A stretch of 64,000 nt of DNA, taken from positions 1-64,000 of IMG/VR virus record IMGVR_UViG_3300033148_002122. One strand, 5' to 3'. This DNA is from a virus. Positions 41,366 through 52,400 of the stretch are shown here, one piece after another; position 1 is the stretch's first letter, and the number at the start of each line of letters is the position of its first letter. The translations under genes and the position numbers were made by a program. The notes under the pieces were generated by a model, which was given only the letters and a program-made list of their open reading frames with translations, searched no databases and had not been told where the DNA came from.

Positions 41366-41848
41366 ATGGCTACTCAGCTAGACACACTAATTGACAGAAT
41401 AAGGATTATGATCGGTGACGCTAGTGATGATGTTAACGAACATCGTCATAGTGATATCTATTTAAAAAAGGTATTACGAGTAGCCATCGAACAAGATCAG
41501 GGGTTAGAGTCTGCTGGTTTGAGTGCTACAGTTTCTTCTCAAGGTAATTCATATAGTGAGTATGCCTTAAGCGGCTTAACGGATGCTGCACTATCTCTAT
41601 ATTCACTGGCGGCTACGCTGCTAGTTTTTGACTCAGAGCTAAGACAGTATATTGCTGATGGTGGTGGTATTGCAACTGCTATCGGACCAAACTCAGTTGA
41701 TGAAAAAACAGTTTTAAAATCAATGGCAGATTTACTAAAAGACACTAAAAAAGATTATGCCAGGGTACTAAACGAATACAAACTCGGAGCTAGTAATCTC
41801 CTTGTACCCTATAGAATTGACCTATACGCTAGTGGAAGAGTAGCCTAA
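41366..41848 (+). CDS. head-tail connector (adaptor) protein
   Basis: 160 residues, ATG 41366 with GGAG upstream. It is helical: D-T-L-I-D-R-I-R-I-M-I-G-D-A-S-D-D, then H-S-D-I-Y-L-K-K-V-L-R-V-A, a pattern resembling HK97 gp6-type adaptors that bind under the portal. It overlaps the following gene by one base. Position is the main evidence. Confidence 0.65.
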   Translation: MATQLDTLIDRIRIMIGDASDDVNEHRHSDIYLKKVLRVAIEQDQGLESAGLSATVSSQGNSYSEYALSGLTDAALSLYSLAATLLVFDSELRQYIADGGGIATAIGPNSVDEKTVLKSMADLLKDTKKDYARVLNEYKLGASNLLVPYRIDLYASGRVA

Positions 41849-42342
41849 TGGCTAGTGCTTCTGATAAACTAAGTTATAGAGTCAACAAGGCTTTCGAAAG
41901 ACACTTCTACAGAAGTGCTAGAGAAGTATTAATTTTTGGTGATCCAAACAAAGTTGATTGTCCCGATTGTATTTTTGCTGGTCCTCTGGGTGGTTCTGTT
42001 AGTGAATGTCAAACATGTAATGGAGAGGGCTATATTATTAGTGACTCATCTGTATGCATGTTAGGTATTGTTGCTTCTGCTGAACCCAGAAATAGTATTA
42101 ACAAGGGTGTTATAGAGCGTGATGCTGCTGGCACCTTTCACCACGAAGCGTACTATGTTGTTTTTAGACTCAAAGATGCAATAACTGATCCGATTGCTAA
42201 TCCTAATCGGACAATTTTTGAGTTGACCGGAGAACCAAAACTTGGTTGGAGTGGTCATAGGTATGACATAAAGTCATACGCCAGGGATGGTTTAGGCAGC
42301 GAGGATAACTATGTGAAAGTTTTGGTTTATAGGTCTGAATAA
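41848..42342 (+). CDS. head closure-like protein with zinc motif
   Basis: 164 residues. ATG 41848 overlaps the previous stop. Residues about 33-60 hold C-P-D-C and C-Q-T-C-N-G-E-G-Y, DnaJ-like. A beta-rich C-terminal domain (Y-V-V-F-R-L-K-D, F-E-L-T-G-E-P-K-L-G) resembles head closure (stopper) proteins. The zinc element is unusual for that role but does occur in head-tail proteins of some siphoviruses. Confidence 0.6.
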   Translation: MASASDKLSYRVNKAFERHFYRSAREVLIFGDPNKVDCPDCIFAGPLGGSVSECQTCNGEGYIISDSSVCMLGIVASAEPRNSINKGVIERDAAGTFHHEAYYVVFRLKDAITDPIANPNRTIFELTGEPKLGWSGHRYDIKSYARDGLGSEDNYVKVLVYRSE

Positions 42343-42351
42343 GGAGGAAAG

Positions 42352-42618
42352 ATGGTAGAGGTAAATAAAGAAGGAAAGGCTGTTATGCGAAGGGAGCCTA
42401 ACACTGAACGTGGAGCAGTTCATTTTATTTTTCATGGAGATGCTAGAGATAGTATTACTAAAGAAAGCAAAAGAGTAATTAGAGCTATTTTGACTGTACT
42501 TGAGGAACATACAAACTTTGAAACACTAGATGAGTTCCCAAAGAAACTTGTTAGATCAACTATTTTAGATAGCGTGAATAACTTGAAAAGGATCTCGATG
42601 ATGTATTTTAAGGAGTAA
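42352..42618 (+). CDS. small protein of head-tail region
   Basis: 88 residues, ATG 42352 after AAGGAGG. Mostly helical, basic N-terminus. Lies between head closure-like and a larger beta-rich protein. Function unknown. Co-transcribed with neighbours. Confidence 0.6.
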   Translation: MVEVNKEGKAVMRREPNTERGAVHFIFHGDARDSITKESKRVIRAILTVLEEHTNFETLDEFPKKLVRSTILDSVNNLKRISMMYFKE

Positions 42619-42620
42619 TA

Positions 42621-43313
42621 ATGGTATCCTTTACTGTTGATGCCTCTGCTGTTATTAAAAACCTGAAAGCACAAGTTGCTGACTATAATTCTCGCACTGG
42701 TATTCTTAGTGTATATATTGTTATCGGGATGAATAAAGTCTATGACAGAGTTACTGAAGGTTTCAAAAAAGGCTTTAACGGACGAATGTTTCTTAATGCA
42801 AATGCTAATTACTTACCGACCCCTGCCCCTAGTCATGTGATAAGAAATGAAATAGATGCCAGTCTAAACTACGAAAAAGGAATGATGTATAGCCTTGGTG
42901 TAGTTGGAGGTGTTTATAGCTTTGGACTAGGTAATATACCAGACTTAGATGCTGCGACAGACGAGAGTATAATGTCTAGTATTAAGGCAGTAATGGGTGA
43001 AACACCGGAAGCTAGGCGATCATACGGACCAAGAGAGACAATTTCTCTATGGCGTGTAATAGAATTTGGTGCAGCACCAAGAGTATTCGGCCCAGTAAAT
43101 AAACCATTTTTAGTTTTTTATGATAAGATGTCAGGCTCTGCTGCTACTGCTAAGTCAGTGAGTCATCCAGGTCAATCTGGAAAGCACATATTTTTAACTA
43201 AGGGCCATAAGATTCGCCAGCAGGATATTGGAGCTATAATTAGTGCTATAAAAGAAGGAATTCATCAATCAAACTTAGCGTTTCATGGTAGAGCAATCAG
43301 GAGGATACATTAA
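42621..43313 (+). CDS. HK97 gp10-like head-tail or tail completion protein
   Basis: 230 residues, ATG 42621 after AAGGAG. N-terminal V-D-A-S-A-V-I-K-N-L-K-A-Q-V-A-D-Y-N-S and a later G-R-M-F-L-N segment, with a Trp/Phe-rich middle, recall gp10-family (tail completion) proteins. It overlaps the next gene by one base. Position in the connector block supports the call. Confidence 0.5.
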   Translation: MVSFTVDASAVIKNLKAQVADYNSRTGILSVYIVIGMNKVYDRVTEGFKKGFNGRMFLNANANYLPTPAPSHVIRNEIDASLNYEKGMMYSLGVVGGVYSFGLGNIPDLDAATDESIMSSIKAVMGETPEARRSYGPRETISLWRVIEFGAAPRVFGPVNKPFLVFYDKMSGSAATAKSVSHPGQSGKHIFLTKGHKIRQQDIGAIISAIKEGIHQSNLAFHGRAIRRIH

Positions 43314-43891
43314 TGTATGATGGAAGTTCAGCATATCTGGGCACTATCAATCTAGCACTTGCTTCTGTTTACTACCATTTATTAGAAAAATTAGTTGAGG
43401 CTGGATTTCAGATAATTTACAGAAACGATACTGGCGTATTAGCAGATGTTAGTAACGTAAAACTAGCCTGGACAAACAACGAGGATGTTATAGTTCTTAA
43501 ATCCGACTACAAAGATACTTCATTTGAAGTTCCGTTACCTATAATTACTGTTGCTGATAACGGAGGTAATGTTTCTGCCTTTGAACTAGGTAATCAACAC
43601 GGTGCAAAAGCCCGTTCATACGTTATTATGATTATGGCAGAATCAGCTACACAGAGAAATCGTTATACAGATTTTATTGAAAATGTTTTCTCTGAAAGAG
43701 AATTAATTATAAAGGACTACAATTCAGGTGTTCCTACTAATCTTGAAGATAACAGTAGCATACCTATTTTTGGTTATGGAACTACAAATGCAGCTTTCGT
43801 TAGCAACCACGATGATCCGTTCGATGAAAATATCATGGACAGACATGTAGGTGTTATTTCGTTTACGCTTGAGATACTTCAAGCAGTCTAA
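43313..43891 (+). CDS. tail terminator-like protein
   Basis: 192 residues, ATG 43313 after CAGGAGG. The gene immediately precedes the major tail protein, the usual place of the tail terminator. Content is alpha/beta with a C-terminal strand (V-I-S-F-T-L-E-I-L-Q-A-V). No specific motif is visible; call rests on gene order. Confidence 0.55.
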   Translation: MYDGSSAYLGTINLALASVYYHLLEKLVEAGFQIIYRNDTGVLADVSNVKLAWTNNEDVIVLKSDYKDTSFEVPLPIITVADNGGNVSAFELGNQHGAKARSYVIMIMAESATQRNRYTDFIENVFSERELIIKDYNSGVPTNLEDNSSIPIFGYGTTNAAFVSNHDDPFDENIMDRHVGVISFTLEILQAV

Positions 43892-43925
43892 TAATAATTA
43901 GGTTTTAGAAAAAGGAGGGACTGCT

Positions 43926-45320
43926 TTGCCACTTACGAAACCTAAACAGATTCAGCATACTCAGTCTGCTTTGGTTATAGATGATTTTATTACTCCGAGA
44001 GTAACTAGTCTTGGTTACTCTGCGGATTTGAATTCAGAAGAAATTGAAGAACTGGGTAATGCGAATATTGTTGAAATTCTTGATGATACTCCAACCATCT
44101 CAATCACTGTAGATGTGAATGATCATGGTTCTCTGGAGACTATCGCTACCTTGTCAAATTTAATTAGAAAACCCTATGGCAATACTGACTATCAGGCAGA
44201 TAGTACATACTGGGAAATTGATGCTACCGATTTTGAGGAGTCTGCTATTGACCTTCTTAATCCTGTAAAAACAACTTCTTCCCAGCAGTATTCTGTATGG
44301 TTGAACAACTGTCAGATTCAAAGTTTAAGTTCTACGTACTCTGTTGATGGGTTTGCTACGGAATCTATTTCCCTAGAAAACTCTGCTCAGTATGTATTTA
44401 TTAATGGATGGAAATACGCAAGAGTTCTTGTTCCGTCATTCATTTATAAAACTGGATCGCATTATGATACAACTACGGCATTTACTACTCATGTTCTGGC
44501 TGCTGATAATGCTCCTGACGCAACATTCCACTTTAACGATCTTGGTGAAACATTCGTTGGTCAGGCAGATTCTACTGCACTGTACTTAACCAAGAACGGT
44601 GTTATTCAGTCTTCTGTGTGGTCATGGGATACAACTGTGCTTGTTTCTCACGATCCAAGCCAGTTAACCTGGGATCCAGAGAGTGATCGACTACGAGTTG
44701 TTGTTATGTCTGAGAGTATTCAAACATTCGCTGGACCTACTGCTACTGGTCGTGCAGGACTACGTAAGGGTAATTCACGAATGTATTTCTGGGACGCTGG
44801 GGATGACGCACCTGGAAGTGCGTTCTTCACAGGACGAGAACCATCAGTTGGAGACAGCAATTATTCTAAGAGAATACAGTCTATTTCTATTGATGTTACC
44901 TGGAATAGAGATGAGCTTGAGCAACTAGGTGAGCATGAACCGTATGATCGTGGTGTTGAATCTACTGAGATTACAGCTACAGTCAGCGCAATTGGAACAG
45001 ATGTTGAGCTATTCGCAATTGCATCTGGATATACCAAAGACGGTACAGGCTGGGTTGATGATGATAATAATGAAATGAAACTAACTGATTTCCAGAATGC
45101 TACGAACCTTGCTGTTCGTATTGATATCTTCAATACAACTGACATTACTCTACACACTGACGCCAACAGAGCGAAGTATATTCTTCTAACTGGTGGTAAG
45201 GTAACTTCGTATGGTAACTCTGTTGATGTACCTGGAAGACAGACTACAGACTTGACTATTACTTTTAACGCAATTAGATGGTACGGAGACAAGATTATCG
45301 CTAATCGTTCTGCTGTCTAA
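43926..45320 (+). CDS. major tail protein
   Basis: 464 residues from TTG 43926, following AAAAAGGAGGG; no in-frame ATG is near. Beta-rich; it sits between the tail terminator-like gene and the tail chaperones, the standard place of the tail tube protein. It is longer than many (about 200-350 residues), suggesting an added surface domain in the middle (about 150-330), which also contains two DST triplets. A terminator-like structure follows. Confidence 0.7.
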   Translation: MPLTKPKQIQHTQSALVIDDFITPRVTSLGYSADLNSEEIEELGNANIVEILDDTPTISITVDVNDHGSLETIATLSNLIRKPYGNTDYQADSTYWEIDATDFEESAIDLLNPVKTTSSQQYSVWLNNCQIQSLSSTYSVDGFATESISLENSAQYVFINGWKYARVLVPSFIYKTGSHYDTTTAFTTHVLAADNAPDATFHFNDLGETFVGQADSTALYLTKNGVIQSSVWSWDTTVLVSHDPSQLTWDPESDRLRVVVMSESIQTFAGPTATGRAGLRKGNSRMYFWDAGDDAPGSAFFTGREPSVGDSNYSKRIQSISIDVTWNRDELEQLGEHEPYDRGVESTEITATVSAIGTDVELFAIASGYTKDGTGWVDDDNNEMKLTDFQNATNLAVRIDIFNTTDITLHTDANRAKYILLTGGKVTSYGNSVDVPGRQTTDLTITFNAIRWYGDKIIANRSAV

Positions 45321-45360
45321 TTATTCCTAAAAGTAGGAATATACAAGGAATAATACTTTT

Positions 45361-45412
45361 GGGGGGATCCTTCGTTTTTGATTGTCAAGAACGTATGGAC
45401 CCCCCATTTTTT
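45361..45412 (+). terminator. terminator-like stem with T6 run
   Basis: GGGGGG (45361-45366) and TCC (45368-45370) pair with GGA (45397-45399) and CCCCCC (45400-45405), one bulged A, with T6 at 45407-45412. The loop is long (26 bases). Just upstream, TATTCCTA (45322-45329) can pair with TAGGAATA (45334-45341), while AAAAGTA (45330-45336... partly the same strand) can pair with TACTTTT (45354-45360), so alternative folds exist. It lies between major tail and chaperone genes and likely lowers expression of the latter. Confidence 0.65.
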
Positions 45413-45434
45413 ATATTGGAAATGGAGGCTGGGA

Positions 45435-46142
45435 ATGAGTGAAGAAAAGAATAAGGAGCAACTTCTACAGGAAGAAAGAGAAGACCAGGAAACTCTAGTT
45501 AATCTTGCTGCTACCTATCATGAACTAGACGTTGAGTCTGGTATAAAAGGAAGGACTAGTACTAAGGTAAAAATATATCGTCCGACTATGGCACACAGAG
45601 CAGAAGCAGATAGATTTGCTAAGGCTCAGTTTATTAAGTGTATACAGGACGGAATACCTACTAGACATCAGGCAATGAAGGTTTCTAGAGAGGCTGGATT
45701 ATGGAATTCTGATATGGAAGAACGTATGACAACAATATCTACTGATATAGAGTCCTATGTTGCTGACCAGAATGATACAGAAAACAAGGCAAAGAAAGAA
45801 CGTCTTAGAACAAAGATAAGAAAACTTAAGGCTGAACAGCTTGAACTAGCTAGTGTATTTACTGAAATTACTAGGAATACAATTGAGCAGGTTCAGGACG
45901 ATGCACAGCAGAGTATTCTTATCATAAGGAACGTGTTTACTTTTGGAAAGAAGAACGAAGAAGTTCTTCTGTATGACACAATGGACAAGCTTAATAGCGA
46001 AACAGATATTAAATTCATTGAACGTCTTACCAATGCGTGTTCAGCATTTTGGTTAGGAGACTCAGTGTCGGATTTTTTCGCGTTAGGCGAGTTGCTAGAA
46101 GACCAGACATCAGAGCAAGATACAGAATCGCCAAAAAGTTAG
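45435..46142 (+). CDS. tail assembly chaperone (short, G-type product)
   Basis: 235 residues; ATG 45435 follows AATGGAGG (the upstream TTG at 45378 lies inside the terminator). Helical, acidic, with a coiled-coil stretch (R-K-L-K-A-E-Q-L-E-L). It precedes the tape measure gene, as expected of G-type chaperones that coat the tape measure during tail assembly. Near its end it contains the slippery T-TTT-TTC at 46073-46079, exactly in X-XXY-YYZ phase. Confidence 0.85.
   Translation: MSEEKNKEQLLQEEREDQETLVNLAATYHELDVESGIKGRTSTKVKIYRPTMAHRAEADRFAKAQFIKCIQDGIPTRHQAMKVSREAGLWNSDMEERMTTISTDIESYVADQNDTENKAKKERLRTKIRKLKAEQLELASVFTEITRNTIEQVQDDAQQSILIIRNVFTFGKKNEEVLLYDTMDKLNSETDIKFIERLTNACSAFWLGDSVSDFFALGELLEDQTSEQDTESPKS
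46073..46079 (+). promoter_or_regulatory. -1 ribosomal frameshift slippery site
   Basis: TTTTTTC read as T-TTT-TTC in the zero frame (GAT TTT TTC GCG). It is followed by a stretch with possible stem structure but no pseudoknot was established by eye. Confidence 0.85.
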
Positions 46143-46420
46143 GAATTCCATTTTTTCCAGGTGTTGAGTCTGCTCTGGATCTAACACCACTACAAGTTAG
46201 TTTGCTAGAGTTTGTATCTGTGTATGAGTCTATTGATGAGATGGATCCAAGAGATCGTCCTGCAAGAGATACGATTGAGGACGATGATAAGTTTGATAAC
46301 TGGGCTAAGGATTTTGCCAAGCGAAAAGAAATTGAGATTAGGTATGGTACTCAAAGTAGTGCAGCCGATCACAGTAATGTAACTGTCTATGATGGTTTTG
46401 AAGATGATACTGAGGAGTAA
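46079..46420 (+). CDS. GT extension of the tail chaperone via -1 frameshift
   Basis: The -1 frame stays open from upstream of the slippery site to TAA at 46418-46420. After slippage at T-TTT-TTC (46073-46079) translation would continue with R-V-R-R-V-A-R-R, giving a fused product of about 328 residues (215 + 113). An internal ATG at 46037 is present in this frame but has no good Shine-Dalgarno. The extension is helical and acidic at the end. This is the usual G/GT arrangement before the tape measure gene; the T-domain binds the tail tube protein. Confidence 0.82.
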   Translation, partial: RVRRVARRPDIRARYRIAKKLGIPFFPGVESALDLTPLQVSLLEFVSVYESIDEMDPRDRPARDTIEDDDKFDNWAKDFAKRKEIEIRYGTQSSAADHSNVTVYDGFEDDTEE

Positions 46421-46422
46421 TT

Positions 46423-49400
46423 ATGTCTGAACAAGCTAGTAGTTTTGTTATTGGCGCAGTATTTGATGCAGAAAGAGCCTTAATAAAACTTAATGAGTTT
46501 ATTACTGCTGTTAAGACCAAGGCAGCAGAGGCGTCTGTTGCTATTACCACATCCCTTGCGGGTGGTGGTAAGGCTGGTGAATTTGTTGATGCAGACTTAG
46601 TTAGAAATAATCTTAATAGAGTTGAAGAACTAACTAAAAGGTCGTTAAGCAAAGTTGGTAAGGACTACGAAAAGTCTAGTAAAACAAGTGGAACAGCCAT
46701 GTCTAGTGCTACTAAGGAGATGGAGAAATACGGAACTCAGATTGGAACCGTAGCAGGTAGGTTTGAGGGTATGCTACAAGCTTTGGCTGCCTATGCTGGT
46801 GCCCATAAAATAGTTATGCAGGGGCTACAGACACAGGTTACTGCCTATGCTGATGCTCTGGATGCCGTTTCAACTAAGTTTAATGTTCCTATTAAGGACT
46901 TAGTTGATGCCATGAAAGGCATGGGTAAAGCAGGTAAACAGACTGAAAAGGATATGGAAAAAGCAGGAGAGGCTGCTCAAGGCGCAGCAGATGCTGGTCA
47001 GAATTCTGCTTCTCAGCAAGAGCTTGTTAACAAAGCAATTAAAGAAGGTGTTGGCTTTCTTAATAGTAGAATTTCTAGTATGCACGAAGAAGCTCAGTTA
47101 ATTGATAGTGTTATTGAGGGTCAAAAAGTAAGAGCAAGCCAGATCAAAGGAGAACTAAAGAGTCTTAAAAAAACTAGTGAGTTAACTGAGTTAGAAAAAG
47201 AAGGTGTTGAGGGTATAGCTGGTGGTCAGGAAAAACTGAATACACTAACTGCCAGGAGAGAAAATCTTCTTAAGATGCTTTCTAATACTAACAAAAATAT
47301 TGAGAGTTCTTATGAAAGACAGGGTAAACTAAGCGCCGATGTTCACAAGAGTACCACAGGAATAGCCAAACAGGCATTGTTTGCTGCTGCGAATTTCGCA
47401 ACAGTTATTAAACGTGTTTTACTGTGGTCAACGGCTATTGGATTTATATTTGGAACAATACAGAAAATAAATCAAGCGTTTACTGAAAGTATTGATCTAC
47501 AGAACAAGATGGTTCAGATTGCAAAGATTAAACCCTTTGATTTTGACGTAGTACCACTTAGCAAAGCAGCATTGGATACAGCAGTTAGGTATGGAATTTC
47601 TGTTGGGGAAATTGCAGAAACTATGAGAGTGTTCGCCCAGCAGGGTAAAGACGTTAACGAAATTCTTGCTCTTATAGATACCGCCGCGCAAGGTGTTGTT
47701 GCTACTAATTTGACAATGAATAATAGTGTTCAGTTACTTACTGCGGCTATGAATATTTTTGGTAAAACTACTGATGAAGTTGGAATAGTTCTTGATAAGA
47801 TTCAGGCTGTTCAGTCTAGGTTTGCCATTACTGCCGAAGACTTAGCAGATGCTATGAAGTTGCTTGGTCCTATTATCAAAGTACTTGGTTCTGACATGGA
47901 CTTCTTACTCGGATCAGTAACTGCCGTTGCTGAAGCTACTCGTCAATCTGGTAAGTTTGTAGGCAACGCACTCAAGACAATCTTTGCCCGACTTCCTAAG
48001 AAGGATTCTGTATTCTTAATCAATAGTCTTGGCGTTGAGTTGTATAATCTTGAGGGAAACTTAAGACCTTTGCAGAAGATTATTGGAGACTTGGCTGCTC
48101 AGTGGGATACTTTAACAGGTGCTGCAAAACTTAATATTGCTGTAACCTTGGGTGGTATTCGTAGATACAATGTATTCATGACACTAATGGATAATTATCA
48201 GACCGTTGTTGAAGCATCAGCAACTAGTATGTCATCTTTTGGTGAGGTACAAAATGCTGTTCAAAAGGAATCCGAATCTTTTTCAAGAAGACTTAGTAAA
48301 GTAAAAGAACAGTTTAGAGCCTTGGGTATCGAGGCTACTCAGAATCTACTGCCTATATTAGTTGGTGTGGCAGAGTCATTTACACTTTTGGCTAAGAAAG
48401 AAGTTATATTTACCATTGCAACAATTGCTGCCGCAGCGGCTATGACTAGACTTATAAAAAGTGTTGCTGGGTTGGCTTCATTTTCCAACTTGTTGGCAGC
48501 CACTCAAATAAATATAAAAGTATTTGGTAGTGCTGCCGCTGTAGCTAGTGGGAGACTAGTGGCTATGGCTGGAAAATCAGTAATTGCTGCTTCTTCCATG
48601 ATTTTTCTTGGTAGATCAATTCAGGGAGCTAAGGTGGCCTTAATTGCTTTTGGTCGCGCAGCCGCTGTTTCTGCACCAGTATTAATTCTTGTTGGGGCAG
48701 CACTTACCGCTGTAGTTCTTACAATAAAGAAAATATCTTCAACTATGAGAGAGAACAAGTTACTAACTGATCAGATGACAGAGGCATACAGAAAATTTAC
48801 TACAGTTGGTCTTGACTTTAGTAAACTTGGTAACATTGAGGGCGTAGCTCTTGCTGGGTCGATGGGTCTAGCGTCTTTGGTTGCAAACCTAAAGGCAGCA
48901 GGAGTTGAAACGCAGTCTACTGGTGCCCTGCTAAACAAGCTACAAGCAACACTCTTGTTCTATGTTAAGGGGTTTTCTACTAAAGAAACTGTAAAGGAAT
49001 TACAGAAAGCACAAAAAGCAGCCATAAATACACAGCAAGGGTTTGAAAAATTCTTTACTAGCTTATACAGATCTGATTCTGACATAGGTTTATCACTCGG
49101 GAAAGGGCTTGGTAGATCGTTTAAAAAAGTTGGCATTGGTGCTGAAGAATTGAAAGGTATACTCCAAACGTCTATTAGTAAGGCTATGAATGAAGTTGAT
49201 ACCGATGAGCCTACTAAAACTTTCTTGGCAGCACTGTCTAAATCTATATTTATACGCGGAAACGAATTTGGAATTTCTATTCCATACTTATCTAACGTTA
49301 CTAAAGAACTTGGGTCTAGTATAGACGAGACTGGAAAAGTAACTAGAGTTGTTTCTGAGGCTATGGACAAGTACTACCAAAAAATAGGAGAAAATATTGC

Positions 49401-52400
49401 CCTTCAGGGTGATGCTAATAAGTCTATTATAGCAGGAATAAGAGTTCAGTTTAAACAAAAAGATGCTCTAAATGAAATTATAAAATCAGCAATTAAACAC
49501 GCTGACATTAATAAGGCAACAGATAAAACATACATAGGAAGAGTTAAACTCTTACAGAAGTATATATCTAATTTAGAGAGATTGTCTGGTGAAGAAGAGA
49601 GACATATTCTTAACAACGAAGAACTACAAATTTCGTTGTTGGCTATGAACGAAGAATATCAGCAACTTGGGGATACTCTTGATGACATAAAAAACAAACA
49701 TAAAACACAGGTTGATCTTGCAAAGTCTGTTGGTCTTGGGTATGACGAAGCCAAAGGGGCACTTGGTACTTATACTAAGACGGCAGAAACCTATATTACA
49801 ACTCTTAATAGTCTTACACTTACAGAGAAGAAACACGCAAGAGCCTTGGCCTTTGCCAAGAGACAGGAAATACTATTGAGAGGAAAGGGTGATATCTACG
49901 GCACTGATTTCCAAACTGAGTTAAGAGATAGTGAGGGTGCGCTGAAGGGTATGAGTGAATCGTTTGATGCCGCAGATCAGGCAAATGCTAGACTATACGC
50001 TTCAGCCGATGACCTTCAGTTTAAACTAAATCAACTTAGACAGGCATACCCACAGATAACAGCAGATACACTTGCGTTTTTGAGTTCTGTTGATGACCTA
50101 GCAGATTCATTAGAAAAAGCAGGTCAGGTTACATTTAATTATACTAATCAGTTTGTAGATATTAATAAAGAACTCAATGAATATGATATAAAGCTCAGAA
50201 GTGCTGTTGCTGGTATGGGACTTACTGCTAAGGGCTTCAACTCCATGGAACAACGTGGAAAAGTACTTCAATCAGTTCTTGGTAATTTATCTGGTTTCTT
50301 TACAGGTGTTGCTGCCGCAGAGGCTTCTGCCACAAAAGAAACAGCACTTCTTGAAGATAAAATAGGAGAAATAGAGGCAAGCTTAAAGACATTTGAATCT
50401 CAGCGTATATCTCCATTAGCATTCACAGCAGAAGAAATAGCGGAGGTTGATAATTATATAACAAGCATATCAAAAGCAGGTGACGAACTATCTAGGATTG
50501 AGGCAGACGGTATACTTCGTGATGCACTAAAACAGAGAGCAAAAGAGAAGCTAATAAAACTTGAAAAAGAGTTTAATACCTGGATTAAAACCAGTGTTGA
50601 TAACGCTGGTGAACTCTTTGCTATTGATGCAAAGATGTTGTTACAGAGGGAAATTCAACTAGACAAAGAACTTACTATTAGGTCTAAGCTAAACCAACTC
50701 TATGTTTCAGACATAAAGCAAATTGAGCTTACTAACAAACTATATGATAGTAGAAGAGATTCTATACTTTCTACTGGGCTTGCCGAAGCTGATTCCCTAA
50801 GAATTAAGAATGACATATATGGAGTAGAAAATCAAAATGCTGAGTTGGCTGCCTTGGAAATAAGTGATGCCAAACAAAAGTTATTACTAGACAATGAACG
50901 AAGTAGACTAGCTGATCTAAGAAGACTGAAAGAACAGGCTATTGTTGAGGTTTATAAGCTACAGAGAAAAGAACTAGACCTAGTTATTAAAAACCAAGAG
51001 TCTTACTTTAGTAAAGTTGGCGACTTACTTACCTCTCCTATTGAGAGAGCTATTAGCTTGTCCAATGACTTAGGATTTAAAATAAGTAGAACTATCAAAT
51101 TATTTGATGTACAAAAGAGAACTAATGAGGAATTACTTAAAACTCAGATAGCATACCTTGAAAGTAAGAAAACTGAAGACGATATTAATAACTCTGGCCT
51201 AGACAGAGATATTAGGGAACTTCAGTTAAAGCACGATATAGCGGCTATTCAGGAACAAATTAACAAGAATGTATCTATAGAGAATCTAAAAGTAGAAGAC
51301 CTTATTAAAAGTCTTGAGAAAGCTAATGAAACATATAGCGAGATTCGTGCAACAATACTGGCAACGGCATCTGACTTTGATAAACTTATCGAAGACGCTC
51401 ATGTGTTTACTGACCTGTTTGACGAGATAGGCAGAATATTTTACCGCAAGGGTGTAGAGAACATTTTTGACACAATGTTTGAAGCTCCAAATAACAAGTT
51501 GGCAGAAGCTCTTGAATCAGGTAAACTGGATATAAAACTAACTAGTATTATTGATCCTAGCGTTCTTGCTGAACTTGAGAGAAAGATTGGTGAGGCAATT
51601 CAGATTGATCGTGCTGCTGCAATTAAGTTCCAAGATAGTGTAGCAAGTGCAATACATAGTACTGAAGAAACTCTTGTTCAAACTATGGAAACTATAGGTC
51701 AATCGTATGTAAGCATATTAAGTGATATGATTTCTTCTGTTGATACCCAAGCTCTTATAGAGGCTATGGTTGTTATCCGTCAGTTAAGGGGTGAGCTTGA
51801 GAGAATAAAGTCAGACTTTAATCAGAGAACAGGTACTGAGCAAGCTGCTTCTGACACTAAGACTACGAGGTTACTAAGTGAGTTAACTGGGTATGCCGGG
51901 GGAGTCAAGAACTATGCTAACGCAATGAGATATCAAAATAAAAATATAGAGAATTTAACTGATGAACTTGCAGGAGATAGATCACTATCTGATATTATTA
52001 GTAGTGGACCAATTGATGTTAGCATCGTTGGGGCTACACCAGCCGCAGCCGCGATATTGCTTGGAGGTTTACCAGATGAACCTACTGGTGGTGATGACCC
52101 AGGAGAACCAGATTTAGGTAGAGATCTTGGTAAATCAGTTTTACGCTTACAATCTGGTATTTCACTATTATCTGTAGCCATGGGGTCTATAGCTGGTGTT
52201 AATACAGGTAGGGGAATAGCCTCTGGCGCTGGTATAGGAGGCAGTATTGCTTCACTGTTAGAACTCGGAACTTCTGGAACTAACGCATTATTAGGAATTG
52301 GTGCTATTGCCGGAATGTTCTACGGTATACAGAGAGACAAGGATGCACGTAGAAAAGAAGAAGAAGCGGAGAGGCATAGAGCAGAAGAGAGAAGAAAAGA

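Noticed and set aside
44861-45292. Minus-strand open frame in the major tail gene
   Set aside because: Shadow of a supported gene; Ser/Val-rich translation with no start signal.
45378-45434. TTG start at 45,378 for the tail chaperone
   Set aside because: It lies within the terminator-like stem; ATG 45,435 with GGAGG is far better.
48960-49370. Minus-strand open frame of 136 codons inside the tape measure gene
   Set aside because: Antisense to a clearly coding region, no start signal, low-complexity Ser/Leu content.
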